The notes under the pieces were generated by a model. That model saw only the letters and a program-made list of their open reading frames with translations, was not told the DNA's origin and did no database searches. A program made the translations under genes and the position numbers. 64,000 nt of DNA from Bacilli bacterium (GTDB lineage Bacteria; Bacillota_I; Bacilli_A; ML615J-28; CAG-313): the NCBI GenBank assembly GCA_017398545.1, contig JAFQFT010000022.1, positions 1-64,000 on the forward strand. Reading direction: 5' to 3'. Of the stretch, positions 26,971-36,020 are shown one piece after another; position 1 is the stretch's first letter, and the number at the start of each line of letters is the position of its first letter.

Positions 26971-27004
26971 AAAAAGAAAGGCTAATCTTTTTAGATTAAC
27001 CTTT
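26971..27004 (-). terminator. Terminator after the SPFH protein gene
   Basis: AAAGGTTAATCT AAAA AGATTAGCCTTT stem (26977-27004) followed on the minus strand by CTTTTT. Confidence 0.75.
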
Positions 27005-27012
27005 AATTGTTT

Positions 27013-28032
27013 TTATTTATTGTCTTTTGTTTCTGTAATAATTTCTTTTGCAGAAAGAGCAATACCTGCTAAGCCTTGAAGTTCAGAAGGAATAATAATC
27101 TTAGTAGCTTGTCCATCTGCTACTTTTACTAAAGCATCATATGCTTTTAATGTAAGAACTGCTTTATCTGCTCCAGCTTTAGTTAATAGTTCAATACCTT
27201 GAGCTTGAGCTTCATGAAGTTTAAGAATTGCTTCAGCTTCCCCTTCTGCTCTTAAGATATCTGCTTCTTTTTGTGCTTCTGCTCTTAAGATATCTGCTTC
27301 TTTTTGTGCTTCTGCTCTTAGGATTTCTGATTCTTTTTCACCTTCTGCTTGACGAATTGCAGCTTCTTTTTCACCTTCTGCCTTTAAAATAGCGGCACGT
27401 TTTTCACGTTCAGCACGCATTTGTTTTTCCATTGCTTCTCTAATATCTTTTGGAGGCATGATATTTTTAATTTCAACACGTTTAACTTTAATTCCCCATG
27501 GATCTGTTGCTTCATCTAAGTCTTGACGCATTGATTCATTGATTGCATTTCTACTTGTTAACGCAACATCTAGTTCCATACCACCCATAATATTACGAAT
27601 AGTAGTAGTAGTTAAGTTATCAAGAGCTCTAATAGGATTAGAAACACCATAAACATAAAGTTTAGGATCAGTAATTTGGAAATAAATTACTGTATCAATT
27701 TGCATTGTAACGTTATCTTTTGTAATAACAGGTTGTGGATCAAAATCAATAACTTGTTCTTTTAGATTAACAACACCTATTTTTCTAGGATTATCAAGTT
27801 TAGATTGAACGTGTGATGGAGCACTAACATCTACAGCAACTCTATCAATAAAAGGTATTAACATATGAATACCAGTTCCCCAAGTTTTACAATACTTTCC
27901 ATGTCTTTCAATAATATAAGCTTGTGTTTGAGGAACAATTCTTATATTAGAAATCACAATAATCAATAAAATAATAACAATAATGATTGGTACAGCTACT
28001 CCAGCTGACACATTAGCTAAAAATAAATTCAT
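27013..28032 (-). CDS. SPFH/stomatin-like membrane protein
   Basis: 339 residues. One N-terminal transmembrane helix (about 13-30), then an SPFH/band-7 domain (RIVPQTQAYIIERHGKY...) and a charged coiled coil containing near-perfect 11-residue repeats (KEADILRAEAQ, around 235-265). QmcA/paraslipin type: membrane scaffold forming detergent-resistant microdomains. Paired with an NfeD-like gene 17 bases upstream, the usual operon for this family. Confidence 0.9.
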   Translation of the reverse strand: MNLFLANVSAGVAVPIIIVIILLIIVISNIRIVPQTQAYIIERHGKYCKTWGTGIHMLIPFIDRVAVDVSAPSHVQSKLDNPRKIGVVNLKEQVIDFDPQPVITKDNVTMQIDTVIYFQITDPKLYVYGVSNPIRALDNLTTTTIRNIMGGMELDVALTSRNAINESMRQDLDEATDPWGIKVKRVEIKNIMPPKDIREAMEKQMRAEREKRAAILKAEGEKEAAIRQAEGEKESEILRAEAQKEADILRAEAQKEADILRAEGEAEAILKLHEAQAQGIELLTKAGADKAVLTLKAYDALVKVADGQATKIIIPSELQGLAGIALSAKEIITETKDNK

Positions 28033-28049
28033 AATTTTTTTCCTTTCCT

Positions 28050-28502
28050 TTATTTAATTTCTACAATAACTTTATTCCCGCGAATCTCTTTAATTATACA
28101 TACTGTATTTACAGGAACATCTTGTGTTTCTAGAGGAGCAATTGCTGAATAATAATCATATCTTGCTTTAATTTCTCCAACTTCTCCTGCTTTAATTATT
28201 TTTGTAACAACAACTTCTTCTCCTATCATAGATTCAACAGTTGAATTATCAGATTTTTTTCTTTGAATTTTCTTTACAAGCGGCCTGCTAAGAACAAGTA
28301 AGGTAACAGATAACACAACAAATACAATAATTTGGATTTCAATCGGACAATTAAACGATGCTAAAATCATTGTAACAAGTCCACTTGCAGCAAACCAAAC
28401 AGAAACAACTTGATATGTTGATATTTCTACAAGTACTGCTATCACAACAACAACTAACCACATTATAATATTTCCCCATGGTTGGAAATTAATTAAAAAC
28501 AT
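28050..28502 (-). CDS. NfeD-like membrane protein
   Basis: 150 residues. Start at ATG 28502 because GGAGGATAAGATTT precedes it and the longer frame (to 28556) would overlap a perfect promoter. Three to four hydrophobic helices (about 12-75) and a soluble C-terminal OB domain (GEEVVVTKIIKAGEVGEIKA). This is the short, protease-free NfeD class, a partner of SPFH proteins in membrane quality control. Co-transcribed with the stomatin-like gene. Confidence 0.88.
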   Translation of the reverse strand: MFLINFQPWGNIIMWLVVVVIAVLVEISTYQVVSVWFAASGLVTMILASFNCPIEIQIIVFVVLSVTLLVLSRPLVKKIQRKKSDNSTVESMIGEEVVVTKIIKAGEVGEIKARYDYYSAIAPLETQDVPVNTVCIIKEIRGNKVIVEIK

Positions 28503-28527
28503 AAATCTTATCCTCCTTGACAATAAT

Positions 28528-28556
28528 ATTATAAAATATTTACAAAAATATGTCAA
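28528..28556 (-). promoter_or_regulatory. Consensus sigma-A promoter of the nfeD-SPFH operon
   Basis: Minus strand TTGACA (28551-28556), 17-base spacer, TATAAT (28528-28533): a perfect consensus match. Confidence 0.9.
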
Positions 28557-28613
28557 TAGTTTATTAAAATGTTTTTATTTTTTTAACTTTATTTTAACTT
28601 TTGTAGTTAATGC

Positions 28614-28642
28614 TTGATATTTTTTAAAAAAAGTGGTATAAT
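28614..28642 (+). promoter_or_regulatory. Near-consensus promoter of the 380-residue membrane protein
   Basis: TTGATA (28614-28619), 17-base spacer, TATAAT (28637-28642), with GTGG before the -10; ribosome site AGGAGGTTAAA before the GTG start. Confidence 0.85.
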
Positions 28643-28684
28643 AAACCAGAAATTAAATATCAACTTAATATTCAGGAGGTTAAA

Positions 28685-29827
28685 GTGAAAAATATTAAAT
28701 TTAAATTAGTGCATTTTATCATTGCACTGTTAATTGTTGTGGGAAGTGTAACAGGAATTAGCCTTTATTCTTACTACAAACACGATATGAAAAAAGTCGA
28801 TTTCGTTAATGATTATTTTCACGTTGAAGATTATGAATCAGTTGACGCTTTAGATCAAATTGAAAGTTATCAAAAAATGAAAGCTCAAAATTACGCAGTT
28901 ATTAAAGAAGGTTTATCTTTCTATGATGTAAAATCTAAAAAAGAATATAACGCTACTCCATCAGAACATAATAAAAACCAAATTAACGGAGCTACTTGGG
29001 ATAACGGTATATTACATATACCTGGTTGGTTTGATTTAACTGTGTATGCCGAAACAACTTATAACACAGATGCTGAAGAATGGGTATTTACTTACTATTT
29101 ATATCTATTTAACGTTAATTATAAAACAGCCGATATCGTAGATAAACTATATTTTATGTTTGTTGATGGTACTGGTGAATCAGGTGAAACTGAACTTTAC
29201 GGTGTTACAAAACTTGATTTAATGATTCAAGAAGTAAAAGATGCTGAATATGGTGGTCCTAACGGTACTAACTTACCACAATTCTCATATACAGGAACTC
29301 AAGCTTCTAGTAATCCTTTATATATTTATGATAATGGCGCAACAGGAAATGGTGTATCAGATGATGAAACTCCTTATATCTATCGTTTAACTTCAATGAC
29401 TGAAGCTTTATCGTATACTAGTGATTTAGATGATGATATTGAAGAAGCGAGATGGTTCTATGAATTAGAATCTTGTACATTCTCAATCTTCCATAGTGGT
29501 TCAAACAACTTAACAAACGCTATTCAAAATGGAACAACTGATGAATTAGAAGAAATTGTAAGAGGAACTTATACAAATCCATATAAAGATGCTGAAGATT
29601 TCAATTCTAAAGTTGGAGATGGTGTAGTTTTACAAGGTTATAATAACGATTTATACAAAGCAGGATTTGGAAAATTCGTTTTCTGGGATATTTTCTTAGA
29701 AGCAGCTATTACATTTGTTATTTCTGGTATTCTTGCTGTATTATATTATTTAATTTGGCAAGACGATGAAGAAATCACAACTACTAAAGCACCTAAAAAA
29801 TTAAAACCAAAGAAAAACAAAAAATAA
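28685..29827 (+). CDS. Membrane-anchored protein of unknown function
   Basis: 380 residues starting with GTG (AGGAGG 6 bases before). One N-terminal membrane segment (about 8-28), a large extracellular domain of about 300 residues with no cysteines beyond one and several aromatic/Gly-rich segments (WDNGILHIPGWFDLTVYAE), a C-terminal membrane segment (about 337-357) and a lysine-rich cytoplasmic tail. Not recognised. It runs against the replication direction, alone between a near-perfect promoter and a bidirectional terminator, so it is probably well expressed. Confidence 0.75.
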   Translation: MKNIKFKLVHFIIALLIVVGSVTGISLYSYYKHDMKKVDFVNDYFHVEDYESVDALDQIESYQKMKAQNYAVIKEGLSFYDVKSKKEYNATPSEHNKNQINGATWDNGILHIPGWFDLTVYAETTYNTDAEEWVFTYYLYLFNVNYKTADIVDKLYFMFVDGTGESGETELYGVTKLDLMIQEVKDAEYGGPNGTNLPQFSYTGTQASSNPLYIYDNGATGNGVSDDETPYIYRLTSMTEALSYTSDLDDDIEEARWFYELESCTFSIFHSGSNNLTNAIQNGTTDELEEIVRGTYTNPYKDAEDFNSKVGDGVVLQGYNNDLYKAGFGKFVFWDIFLEAAITFVISGILAVLYYLIWQDDEEITTTKAPKKLKPKKNKK

Positions 29828-29833
29828 TAAACA

Positions 29834-29867
29834 AAAAATGTGTAACTGATTTAAGTTACACATTTTT
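29834..29867. terminator. Bidirectional terminator between convergent genes
   Basis: AAAATGTGTAACT GATTTA AGTTACACATTTTT with T/A runs on both sides, between the plus-strand membrane protein gene and the end of asnS. Confidence 0.85.
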
Positions 29868-29872
29868 ATTTT

Positions 29873-31252
29873 TTAATATTCACAAGATTTAGGAGTTCTA
29901 GGGAAAGGAATTACATCTCTAATATTTTCAATTCCTGTTAAATACATAATTAATCTTTCAAATCCCATACCAAACCCAGAATGTACACATCCACCATAAC
30001 GTCTTGTATCTAAATACCAATCAATACCATCTTTTTCAACATGCATTTCTTCCATTCTCTTAAGAAGAACTTCTAAATTTTCTTCTCTTTGTGATCCACC
30101 CATTAATTCACCTGATAGTGGGACAACTAAATCAACTGCAGCAACTGTTTTTCCGTCTGGATTAACCTTCATATAATAAGCTTTTATATCTTTTGGCCAG
30201 TCTTTAATAAATACAGGTCCATTAAAGTGTTCTGTAATATATCTTTCGTGTTCTTTTGCTATATCATCATCAAACGATGGTGTAAATTCCCATTTTTGAC
30301 CTGATTTTAATAAAATATCTACAACATCATGGTGAGAAATTCTAACAAATTTAGCATCTACTAAATCAGTTAACTTTTTCTTTAATCCTTTTTCAACAAA
30401 TTGATCAAAGAAATTAATTTCTTCTTCACAATTATCAAGCACATATTTAATAACATATTTTAACATTTCTTCTTCAACATCCATTAAACCTTCTAAATCA
30501 CAGAATGCCATTTCAGGTTCTATCATCCAAAATTCATTTGCATGAGTCTTTGTATTTGAGTTTTCTGTTCTAAATGTTGGACCAAATGTATAAATATCGC
30601 CAAATGCCATTGCATAAGTTTCACCTTGAAGTTGTCCCGAGCCAGTTATAAACGATTGTTTTCCAAACAAATCTTTTGAGAAATCTACTGTTCCATCTTC
30701 ATTTAGTGGTGGATTTTGCATATTTAAAGTTGTAATTTTAAACATTTGATCGCTACCTTCACAGTCAGCACAAGTAATTAGTGGAGTATGAACATATACA
30801 TAACCATGACTTTGGAAATATGAATGAATTGCCATAGCTGCAACACTTCTTACTCTAAATACTGCATTAAAAAGGTTAGTTCTTGCTCTTAAATGAGCAT
30901 TTTCTCTTAAAAACTCTCTAGTGTGACGTTTTGGTTGAATTGGATAATCTTCTGGACAATCTCCAAGCATTACAACTTCTTCCGCATGTACTTCTAAAGG
31001 TTGTTTAGCAGAAGGTGTAAGTACAACATTTCCTTTAATTTGAACAGATACACCAACACGATACTTTGAAATTTCTTCAAAGTTAGCTAGTTTCGCATCA
31101 TAAACCACTTGTAAATTTGCAAGACATGATCCGTCATTAACATTTAAGAAACCAAATTGAGCTTGTGCTCTATTAGTTCTTACCCATGCACAAACAAGTA
31201 CACTACCTTCTTTTTTTTCTAAAAATAATTGTTTAATTTTTGTTCTTTTCAT
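29873..31252 (-). CDS. asnS: Asparaginyl-tRNA synthetase
   Basis: 459 residues. N-terminal OB anticodon domain (VLVCAWVRTNRAQAQFGFLNVNDGS) and class II catalytic core with motif 2 FGPTFRTENSNTKTHANEFW and motif 3 GGCVHSGFGMGFERLIMY. CADCEGSDQMF is typical of AsnRS, not AspRS. Expression is controlled by a T-box leader upstream. Presence of AsnRS means Asn-tRNA can be made directly rather than only by amidation. Confidence 0.95.
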   Translation of the reverse strand: MKRTKIKQLFLEKKEGSVLVCAWVRTNRAQAQFGFLNVNDGSCLANLQVVYDAKLANFEEISKYRVGVSVQIKGNVVLTPSAKQPLEVHAEEVVMLGDCPEDYPIQPKRHTREFLRENAHLRARTNLFNAVFRVRSVAAMAIHSYFQSHGYVYVHTPLITCADCEGSDQMFKITTLNMQNPPLNEDGTVDFSKDLFGKQSFITGSGQLQGETYAMAFGDIYTFGPTFRTENSNTKTHANEFWMIEPEMAFCDLEGLMDVEEEMLKYVIKYVLDNCEEEINFFDQFVEKGLKKKLTDLVDAKFVRISHHDVVDILLKSGQKWEFTPSFDDDIAKEHERYITEHFNGPVFIKDWPKDIKAYYMKVNPDGKTVAAVDLVVPLSGELMGGSQREENLEVLLKRMEEMHVEKDGIDWYLDTRRYGGCVHSGFGMGFERLIMYLTGIENIRDVIPFPRTPKSCEY

Positions 31253-31262
31253 TTTTATTCTC

Positions 31263-31590
31263 CTTAAAAATAAATAAAAAAGCCTTAGAATATATATACA
31301 AATATTGTATATTTACTCTAAGGACGTTTATTTAGCAGGCTTTAATCTAAAATAAGCGCGGTACCACCTTAGTTTAAAAAGAATTTTCTTTTTACCCTTA
31401 ATTACTGTTAACGCCAGCATACGAAGAGTTCTAATCAAATAATATTATATAAAATTTATAATATTTATTCTTTCTTCTCTTTGCTCATAGATGTTATTTC
31501 TAATTAAATACTTTCTCCTAACATCTCACTATCGTTAAGTCCCTTTATAGATTTCTTTAATTATACTTTTCTATTCAACGCATTATATTT
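31263..31590 (-). promoter_or_regulatory. T-box riboswitch leader of asnS
   Basis: Leader of about 330 bases. The canonical T-box AAGGTGGTACCGCG is on the minus strand at 31357-31370. It is followed by a terminator hairpin CCTTAGA...TCTAAGG (about 31283-31324) and TTTTTT (31276-31282); the antiterminator would form around the T-box when uncharged tRNA-Asn binds. A 7-bp stem AGATGTT/AACATCT near 31490-31530 probably belongs to stem I. I could not assign the specifier codon with confidence; AAC is expected. Confidence 0.93.
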
Positions 31591-31596
31591 TTTATA

Positions 31597-31625
31597 ATTA
31601 TATCTAATTAATTTTATTTTGTCAA
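31597..31625 (-). promoter_or_regulatory. Promoter of the asnS T-box transcript
   Basis: Minus strand TTGACA (31620-31625), 17-base spacer, TATAAT (31597-31602): perfect consensus, placed just upstream of the leader. Confidence 0.88.
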
Positions 31626-31635
31626 AATAAAAACT

Positions 31636-33000
31636 TTATTTACCTAAACAAAATTTACTAAATAATTCATCTAGTAACGATTCAGAAGAAGTTTCTCCAA
31701 TTATTTCTCCTAAATACATCCAAGCTGCTCTTAGGTGGATATCTACAAAATCAATAAACGCATTTTCTTCAATTTCTTTTAGCGCTTCTTCAAGTTCTAA
31801 TTTTGCTAAATTTAGTTTTTCTATTTGTCTTGCATTACTTATATAGGTAATATCTTTATTTTGGATATTTTCTACCTTAATAAGGCTTAAAATAGAATTT
31901 TTTAACTCATCAATAGATCGTTCATTAGTAGTTGAAATAACTATTGGATTATTTAATTTAGTTAAATCAATTTTTAATCCTAAATCATCTTTATTTACTA
32001 TTACTAAATGTTTTTTATCTTTAACTTTATCTAATAATTCTAAATCCTCATTAGTTAACTTTTCACTACCATCTAAAACAAGTAGTACAAGTTCTGCTTT
32101 CTCAATCACATCTAAAGATTTAGATACACCGATTTGTTCTACAATATCTATAGTTTCTCTAATTCCTGCTGTATCAATTAAATTAAGAGTAACGCTTCCT
32201 AAATTAATTTTTGCTTCAACTAAATCTCTAGTTGTACCTGGAATATTTGTAACAATCGCTTTTTGTTCTTCTAAAAGAGCATTAAGTAAACTACTTTTAC
32301 CAACATTAGGTCTACCAACAATTGCAGTATCAACCCCATTTTTAAGGTATTTTGCGCTTTTAGATTTTTCTAATAAATTAATCACATCTTTATAAATACT
32401 TTCAATACCAGGCTTAATTTCGTTTGTAGTAAGCATTTGGACATCATCGTACTCTGGATAATCAATATTTACACTAATTGTTGCAACAACATCTAACAAT
32501 CTATTTCTTAAATCATCAACTGTTCTTTTTATAAAACCAAGAAGACCTCTACTTGCGATTTTTAATGCAGAACTATTTTCAGCACTTATCATATCCATTA
32601 CAGCTTCAGCTTTAGTTAAATCAATACGACCATTAAGAAATGCTCTTTTTGTAAATTCACCCGCTTCAGATGGTCTTGCTCCAAGAACAACTAATAATTC
32701 ATATATTTTATTTGTAACAAATAACCCACCATGACAATTAATCTCAACAACATCCTCGGTTGTATAAGTTTTAGGAGCTCTAAACACACTTACTAATACT
32801 TCATCAATAATTTCTTTATTTTCATCTATAATATATCCATAATTAATTGTATGACTAGACGCTTTAGTTAAATTTTTCCCTTTAAAACATTTATTAACAA
32901 GTTCAATACAACCTTTGCCACTCAATCTAATAATTGATATAGCACCTTCTGATAGTGCTGTTGAAATTCCTATAATAATATCATCTAAACTATTACTCAT
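31636..33000 (-). CDS. mnmE: tRNA modification GTPase MnmE
   Basis: 454 residues from ATG 33000, chosen because GAGGT lies before it; a longer frame to 33048 overlaps the -10. N-terminal folate-binding domain, GTPase domain with G1 GRPNVGKSS, G2 TTRD, G3 DTAG and G4 NKDD, and the C-terminal CLGK cysteine motif of the family. With MnmG it adds the carboxymethylaminomethyl group to wobble U34. In Bacillus mnmE follows jag in the rnpA cluster; here it still follows jag but is transcribed from its own TG-extended promoter (TTGGTATACT). Confidence 0.95.
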   Translation of the reverse strand: MSNSLDDIIIGISTALSEGAISIIRLSGKGCIELVNKCFKGKNLTKASSHTINYGYIIDENKEIIDEVLVSVFRAPKTYTTEDVVEINCHGGLFVTNKIYELLVVLGARPSEAGEFTKRAFLNGRIDLTKAEAVMDMISAENSSALKIASRGLLGFIKRTVDDLRNRLLDVVATISVNIDYPEYDDVQMLTTNEIKPGIESIYKDVINLLEKSKSAKYLKNGVDTAIVGRPNVGKSSLLNALLEEQKAIVTNIPGTTRDLVEAKINLGSVTLNLIDTAGIRETIDIVEQIGVSKSLDVIEKAELVLLVLDGSEKLTNEDLELLDKVKDKKHLVIVNKDDLGLKIDLTKLNNPIVISTTNERSIDELKNSILSLIKVENIQNKDITYISNARQIEKLNLAKLELEEALKEIEENAFIDFVDIHLRAAWMYLGEIIGETSSESLLDELFSKFCLGK

Positions 33001-33108
33001 ATTTTTATACCTCATTATTAGTATACCAAATATTTTATAAAATTTCATCTTATATTCTTTTTTGTAAACATTTTCATAAGTTTTTTTCTAATTAAGTGTT
33101 TTTAAGTA

Positions 33109-33230
33109 TGTTATAATCAAAGTACTCTTTGTAAACAAAGGTATTCATTTTACAAAGAGCCCTTAATTTTTATTCAATTCTCGTTTCTTGAAAAGATGAT
33201 CTTTTGCCTAGGATCATCTTTTCTTTTTTT
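33109..33230 (+). ncRNA. Candidate small RNA between mnmE and jag
   Basis: A TG-extended -10 (TGTTATAAT, 33109-33117, no good -35) is followed by an 11-bp inverted repeat CTCTTTGTAAA / TTTACAAAGAG (33125-33135 / about 33150-33160), a single-stranded stretch, and an 11-bp hairpin AAAAGATGATC / GATCATCTTTT (33191-33201 / 33212-33222) with a T run to 33230. Predicted transcript about 105 bases, no ORF, opposite in strand to both neighbours. No known RNA family recognised. Confidence 0.5.
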
Positions 33231-33293
33231 ATTATATATATATTTACTTCAAAATTATATAGATTTTACTTATAAAAATAAATATTGAAATAA

Positions 33294-33327
33294 ATAAAAA
33301 AAAAGCACCAATCAAAGATTAGTGCTT
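33294..33327 (-). terminator. Terminator after jag
   Basis: AAGCACTAATC TTT GATTGGTGCTT stem (about 33303-33327) followed on the minus strand by TTTTTTTTT, right after the jag stop codon. Confidence 0.8.
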
Positions 33328-33333
33328 ATTTTT

Positions 33334-33960
33334 TTATTCATCAGCTGATTTTGGTTCAACTACAATGTATCTTCTTGGTTCAACACCTTCAGAATGAGTT
33401 TTAACATCTCTCCAAGTTGATAATTTATTATGAATGATTTTTCTTTCATACGCGTTCATATAACGAAGTTTTACCGGAATCTTTGTTCTTGCAACTTCTC
33501 TACCTACTCTTACAGCTAATTTTTCTAATTTTTCATCACGTGATTTACGATAATCACCAACATCTACTTTAACAATTAAACCAGTTTCGTTATCACGATC
33601 AAAATATTGATTAACAATTAAAGAAGTAATTAATTGTAAAGCATTTAATGTTTGAGAGTTATAACCGATTAAAGCACCGTTCGCATCTTCTGTAGTGATT
33701 GAATATTCAACAACGTTATCACGCATTTTTCTTTCTACAAAACCATAAATGTTTGCATCTTGTAAGAATTTTTCTAAAAAGTCTTTACCTTTTTTAACAG
33801 GGTTAGCATCTACAATAACTTCAATTTCCATTTCTTCATCTTTAGTTCCATCAGGACTAATCACATCGAAATATAAATCATCATATGCTACACCTAGTTC
33901 AAGAACTGCTAACTTTTCAACTTCTTGTAAACTTTTACCAAAATATTTCTTTTGTTTCAT
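33334..33960 (-). CDS. jag: Jag/KhpB RNA-binding protein
   Basis: 208 residues in three parts: N-terminal Jag domain (KYFGKSLQEVEKLAVLELG), a KH domain (about 80-140, with GALIGYNSQTLNALQLI) and a C-terminal R3H domain (ERKIIHNKL...). Forms an RNA-binding complex with KhpA and affects cell-wall growth and small RNAs. Placed 12 bases after yidC, the usual partner order. Confidence 0.93.
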   Translation of the reverse strand: MKQKKYFGKSLQEVEKLAVLELGVAYDDLYFDVISPDGTKDEEMEIEVIVDANPVKKGKDFLEKFLQDANIYGFVERKMRDNVVEYSITTEDANGALIGYNSQTLNALQLITSLIVNQYFDRDNETGLIVKVDVGDYRKSRDEKLEKLAVRVGREVARTKIPVKLRYMNAYERKIIHNKLSTWRDVKTHSEGVEPRRYIVVEPKSADE

Positions 33961-33972
33961 ACATTCTTCCCT

Positions 33973-35571
33973 CTATTTCTTTGTCTTATTTGGATAAATA
34001 GTGTACGCAGCACCTTTATCTTTCTTTTGTTCTGTTTTTCTATCATTTAAGTAATTATTAACAAACATTTGAACTACTGAGTAAATATTACCAATAAACC
34101 AATATACCCCAAGACCTGCTTTAGAAGTCCAAACAAATGATCCCATCATAAAAATCATAAACCATAACATGTATTTCATTGTATTAGCAGATTGATTTTG
34201 TGTTTGATTATAAGCTTGTCTACGATATGCAGGAATATCTTCTTGACGTTTTTCTTGAGCTAATTTTTGTCTACGTTGTGATAAGAATTGACTTAAGATT
34301 TGAGTACCAACAACAAGTAGTACTAAAACAATAACACCAATTAATTGATTTGCGCCACCACCATTACGGTCTTCAAATAAATTTATACCAAATAAAGTTC
34401 CATTTAATTCGTTAGCCCAGTTTAAAGTATATCTTGAACCTTCAATTAACTTTGTATAAGGAAGTCTAGAGATAGCATTGTACACAGCCATAAAGATAGG
34501 GAATTGTAAGAACGGAGCAAGACATCCTCCCATACCAATCTTATGCTTCTTATATAGTTGTGCTTGTTCCATTTGCATCATTCTTTGTGAATCAGCATCA
34601 GTTCTACCAGCATACTTTTCTTGAATCTTTTGAAGTTCAGGTTGTAACTCAGCCATTTTTTGTGACATATTATTAGATTTTGCATAAATTGGCCAACCAA
34701 GTGTTCTAACAAGTAATGTAGTAAGTAATAAACCTAAAATATAATATCCACCACATAAAGAAGAAATTTGATATAGTAACCAAGCTACAGGGAAAATAAA
34801 CATATTATTCCAAAAATGACTAAAGAATTCACCAACTGTTCTTGCTTTAAAACTAACAGGTTCTGCTTCTAATAATCTATCATCAATTCTTATTAAGAAT
34901 AATGCACCTAACAAATATGCATCATCAACTTTATCAACTTCATTTAATGCATTAATAGCTTCTTTTTCACTTGATGTATCAAAACATCCAGCAGTTCCAT
35001 TTAAAGCTGTTTTAACTTTATCAATTGAAGTAATATCAGCTTTTTTAATATTAGCAAGATAAGTTTTAAACTGTTCAACATCATTTTCGATTAAGCAAAC
35101 TTGATAATGTTCTGCTATTTCAACTTCATCTGCAGTATTAGCAATAGCTTGTTTATGTTTATCATCTACATACTTATTAAGTAAGTTTTCTAAGTTACCT
35201 AAATAAGTTCTTACAGCTACTTTATTTCCATCTGCGTTAACATATTCACACACTTGACCATTAAAAATACCATTTACTTTAATATTTTCTTTTTCAGTAA
35301 CAGCTTGTTCATAATAAGATTCATTTTTAATATATTCTAAATAAGAATCAACAGAGCTTACAACACCTTCATTAATATAATTTTCTAACCATACAGCTTT
35401 TGAATCAATTTGACTACTTCCGCCACAACCAGCTGAATTATTAGAACTATATTCTAAATAAGCATTTTTTTGACCATATTTAGATCCACAAGATGTAAGC
35501 ATTATCAAACATAACGTTACTATCAAAACAGAAAACACAGTTATTCTACTGAAATTTATTTTCTTTTTCAT
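33973..35571 (-). CDS. yidC: YidC/SpoIIIJ membrane insertase with a long N-terminal extension
   Basis: 532 residues; Bacillus homologues are about 260-290. Lipobox LTSC (25-28). The conserved five-helix insertase core starts near 245, with the key groove arginine in LLVRTLGWPIYAKSN and the TM2 region GGCLAPFLQFPIFMAVYNAI. Between the lipid anchor and the core lie about 200 residues, mostly helical with conserved-looking cysteines and repeated K/E/D segments, of unknown role. Inserts membrane proteins with or without SecYEG. Directly upstream of jag and downstream of rnpA, the standard cluster. Confidence 0.94.
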   Translation of the reverse strand: MKKKINFSRITVFSVLIVTLCLIMLTSCGSKYGQKNAYLEYSSNNSAGCGGSSQIDSKAVWLENYINEGVVSSVDSYLEYIKNESYYEQAVTEKENIKVNGIFNGQVCEYVNADGNKVAVRTYLGNLENLLNKYVDDKHKQAIANTADEVEIAEHYQVCLIENDVEQFKTYLANIKKADITSIDKVKTALNGTAGCFDTSSEKEAINALNEVDKVDDAYLLGALFLIRIDDRLLEAEPVSFKARTVGEFFSHFWNNMFIFPVAWLLYQISSLCGGYYILGLLLTTLLVRTLGWPIYAKSNNMSQKMAELQPELQKIQEKYAGRTDADSQRMMQMEQAQLYKKHKIGMGGCLAPFLQFPIFMAVYNAISRLPYTKLIEGSRYTLNWANELNGTLFGINLFEDRNGGGANQLIGVIVLVLLVVGTQILSQFLSQRRQKLAQEKRQEDIPAYRRQAYNQTQNQSANTMKYMLWFMIFMMGSFVWTSKAGLGVYWFIGNIYSVVQMFVNNYLNDRKTEQKKDKGAAYTIYPNKTKK

Positions 35572-35597
35572 CTTTCCTCCTAAAAGTAATCATTTCA

Positions 35598-35933
35598 TTA
35601 TTTATATAATTTTCTTTCAATCGTGTTTAAACAATGAAACATATCATTTTTTATTTTTTCAAAATCGACATCACTAAAATCTTTCTTTACAACAACAACA
35701 AGATCAGCAGGACTAAACTTATTCAAATGTGGTCTTATAATTTCTCTAATAATTCTTTTAGCATGATTTCTTTTTACCGAATTACCGATTTTCTTTGATA
35801 CAGAGATTGCAACTCTTGTAGTTGTTTCACTTTTTTTATAATAAATAAAGAAATAATCACTTTTTACTTTTTGTTTATTTAAAACAATTTTTGCAATTTC
35901 TTCGTTTTTCTTTATTCTATATTCTTTTTTCAT
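35598..35933 (-). CDS. rnpA: Ribonuclease P protein component
   Basis: 111 residues, basic, with the RNR-like motif KRNHAKRIIREIIRPH and VAISVSKKIGNSV of RnpA. Protein cofactor of RNase P in 5' tRNA processing. Between rpmH and yidC as usual. A strong hairpin with a T run separates it from rpmH. Confidence 0.95.
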   Translation of the reverse strand: MKKEYRIKKNEEIAKIVLNKQKVKSDYFFIYYKKSETTTRVAISVSKKIGNSVKRNHAKRIIREIIRPHLNKFSPADLVVVVKKDFSDVDFEKIKNDMFHCLNTIERKLYK

Positions 35934-35954
35934 TTTAAATCCTTTACTATTTCA

Positions 35955-36003
35955 CAAAAAAAGACCACTCCTTGAAAATAAAGAAATGACAAGAAGTGGT
36001 CCT
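35955..36003 (-). terminator. Terminator/attenuator between rpmH and rnpA
   Basis: GACCACTTCTTG...CAAGGAGTGGTC stem followed on the minus strand by TTTTTTT. rnpA has no clear promoter of its own, so partial read-through from rpmH is likely, giving more L34 than RnpA. Confidence 0.8.
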
Positions 36004-36020
36004 AGTTTGATAAAATATTC

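Larger units (their letters stand above)
33001..33333. other. 333-bp intergenic region between mnmE and jag
   Basis: Contains, from left: the mnmE promoter, a plus-strand candidate small RNA with its own terminator, about 65 bases of plain AT-rich DNA, and the jag terminator. No protein-coding frame seen. Confidence 0.7.

Noticed and set aside
28503-28556. Longer NfeD start at 28556
   Set aside because: It would place the start inside a perfect TTGACA-17-TATAAT promoter and upstream of the GGAGGA ribosome site.
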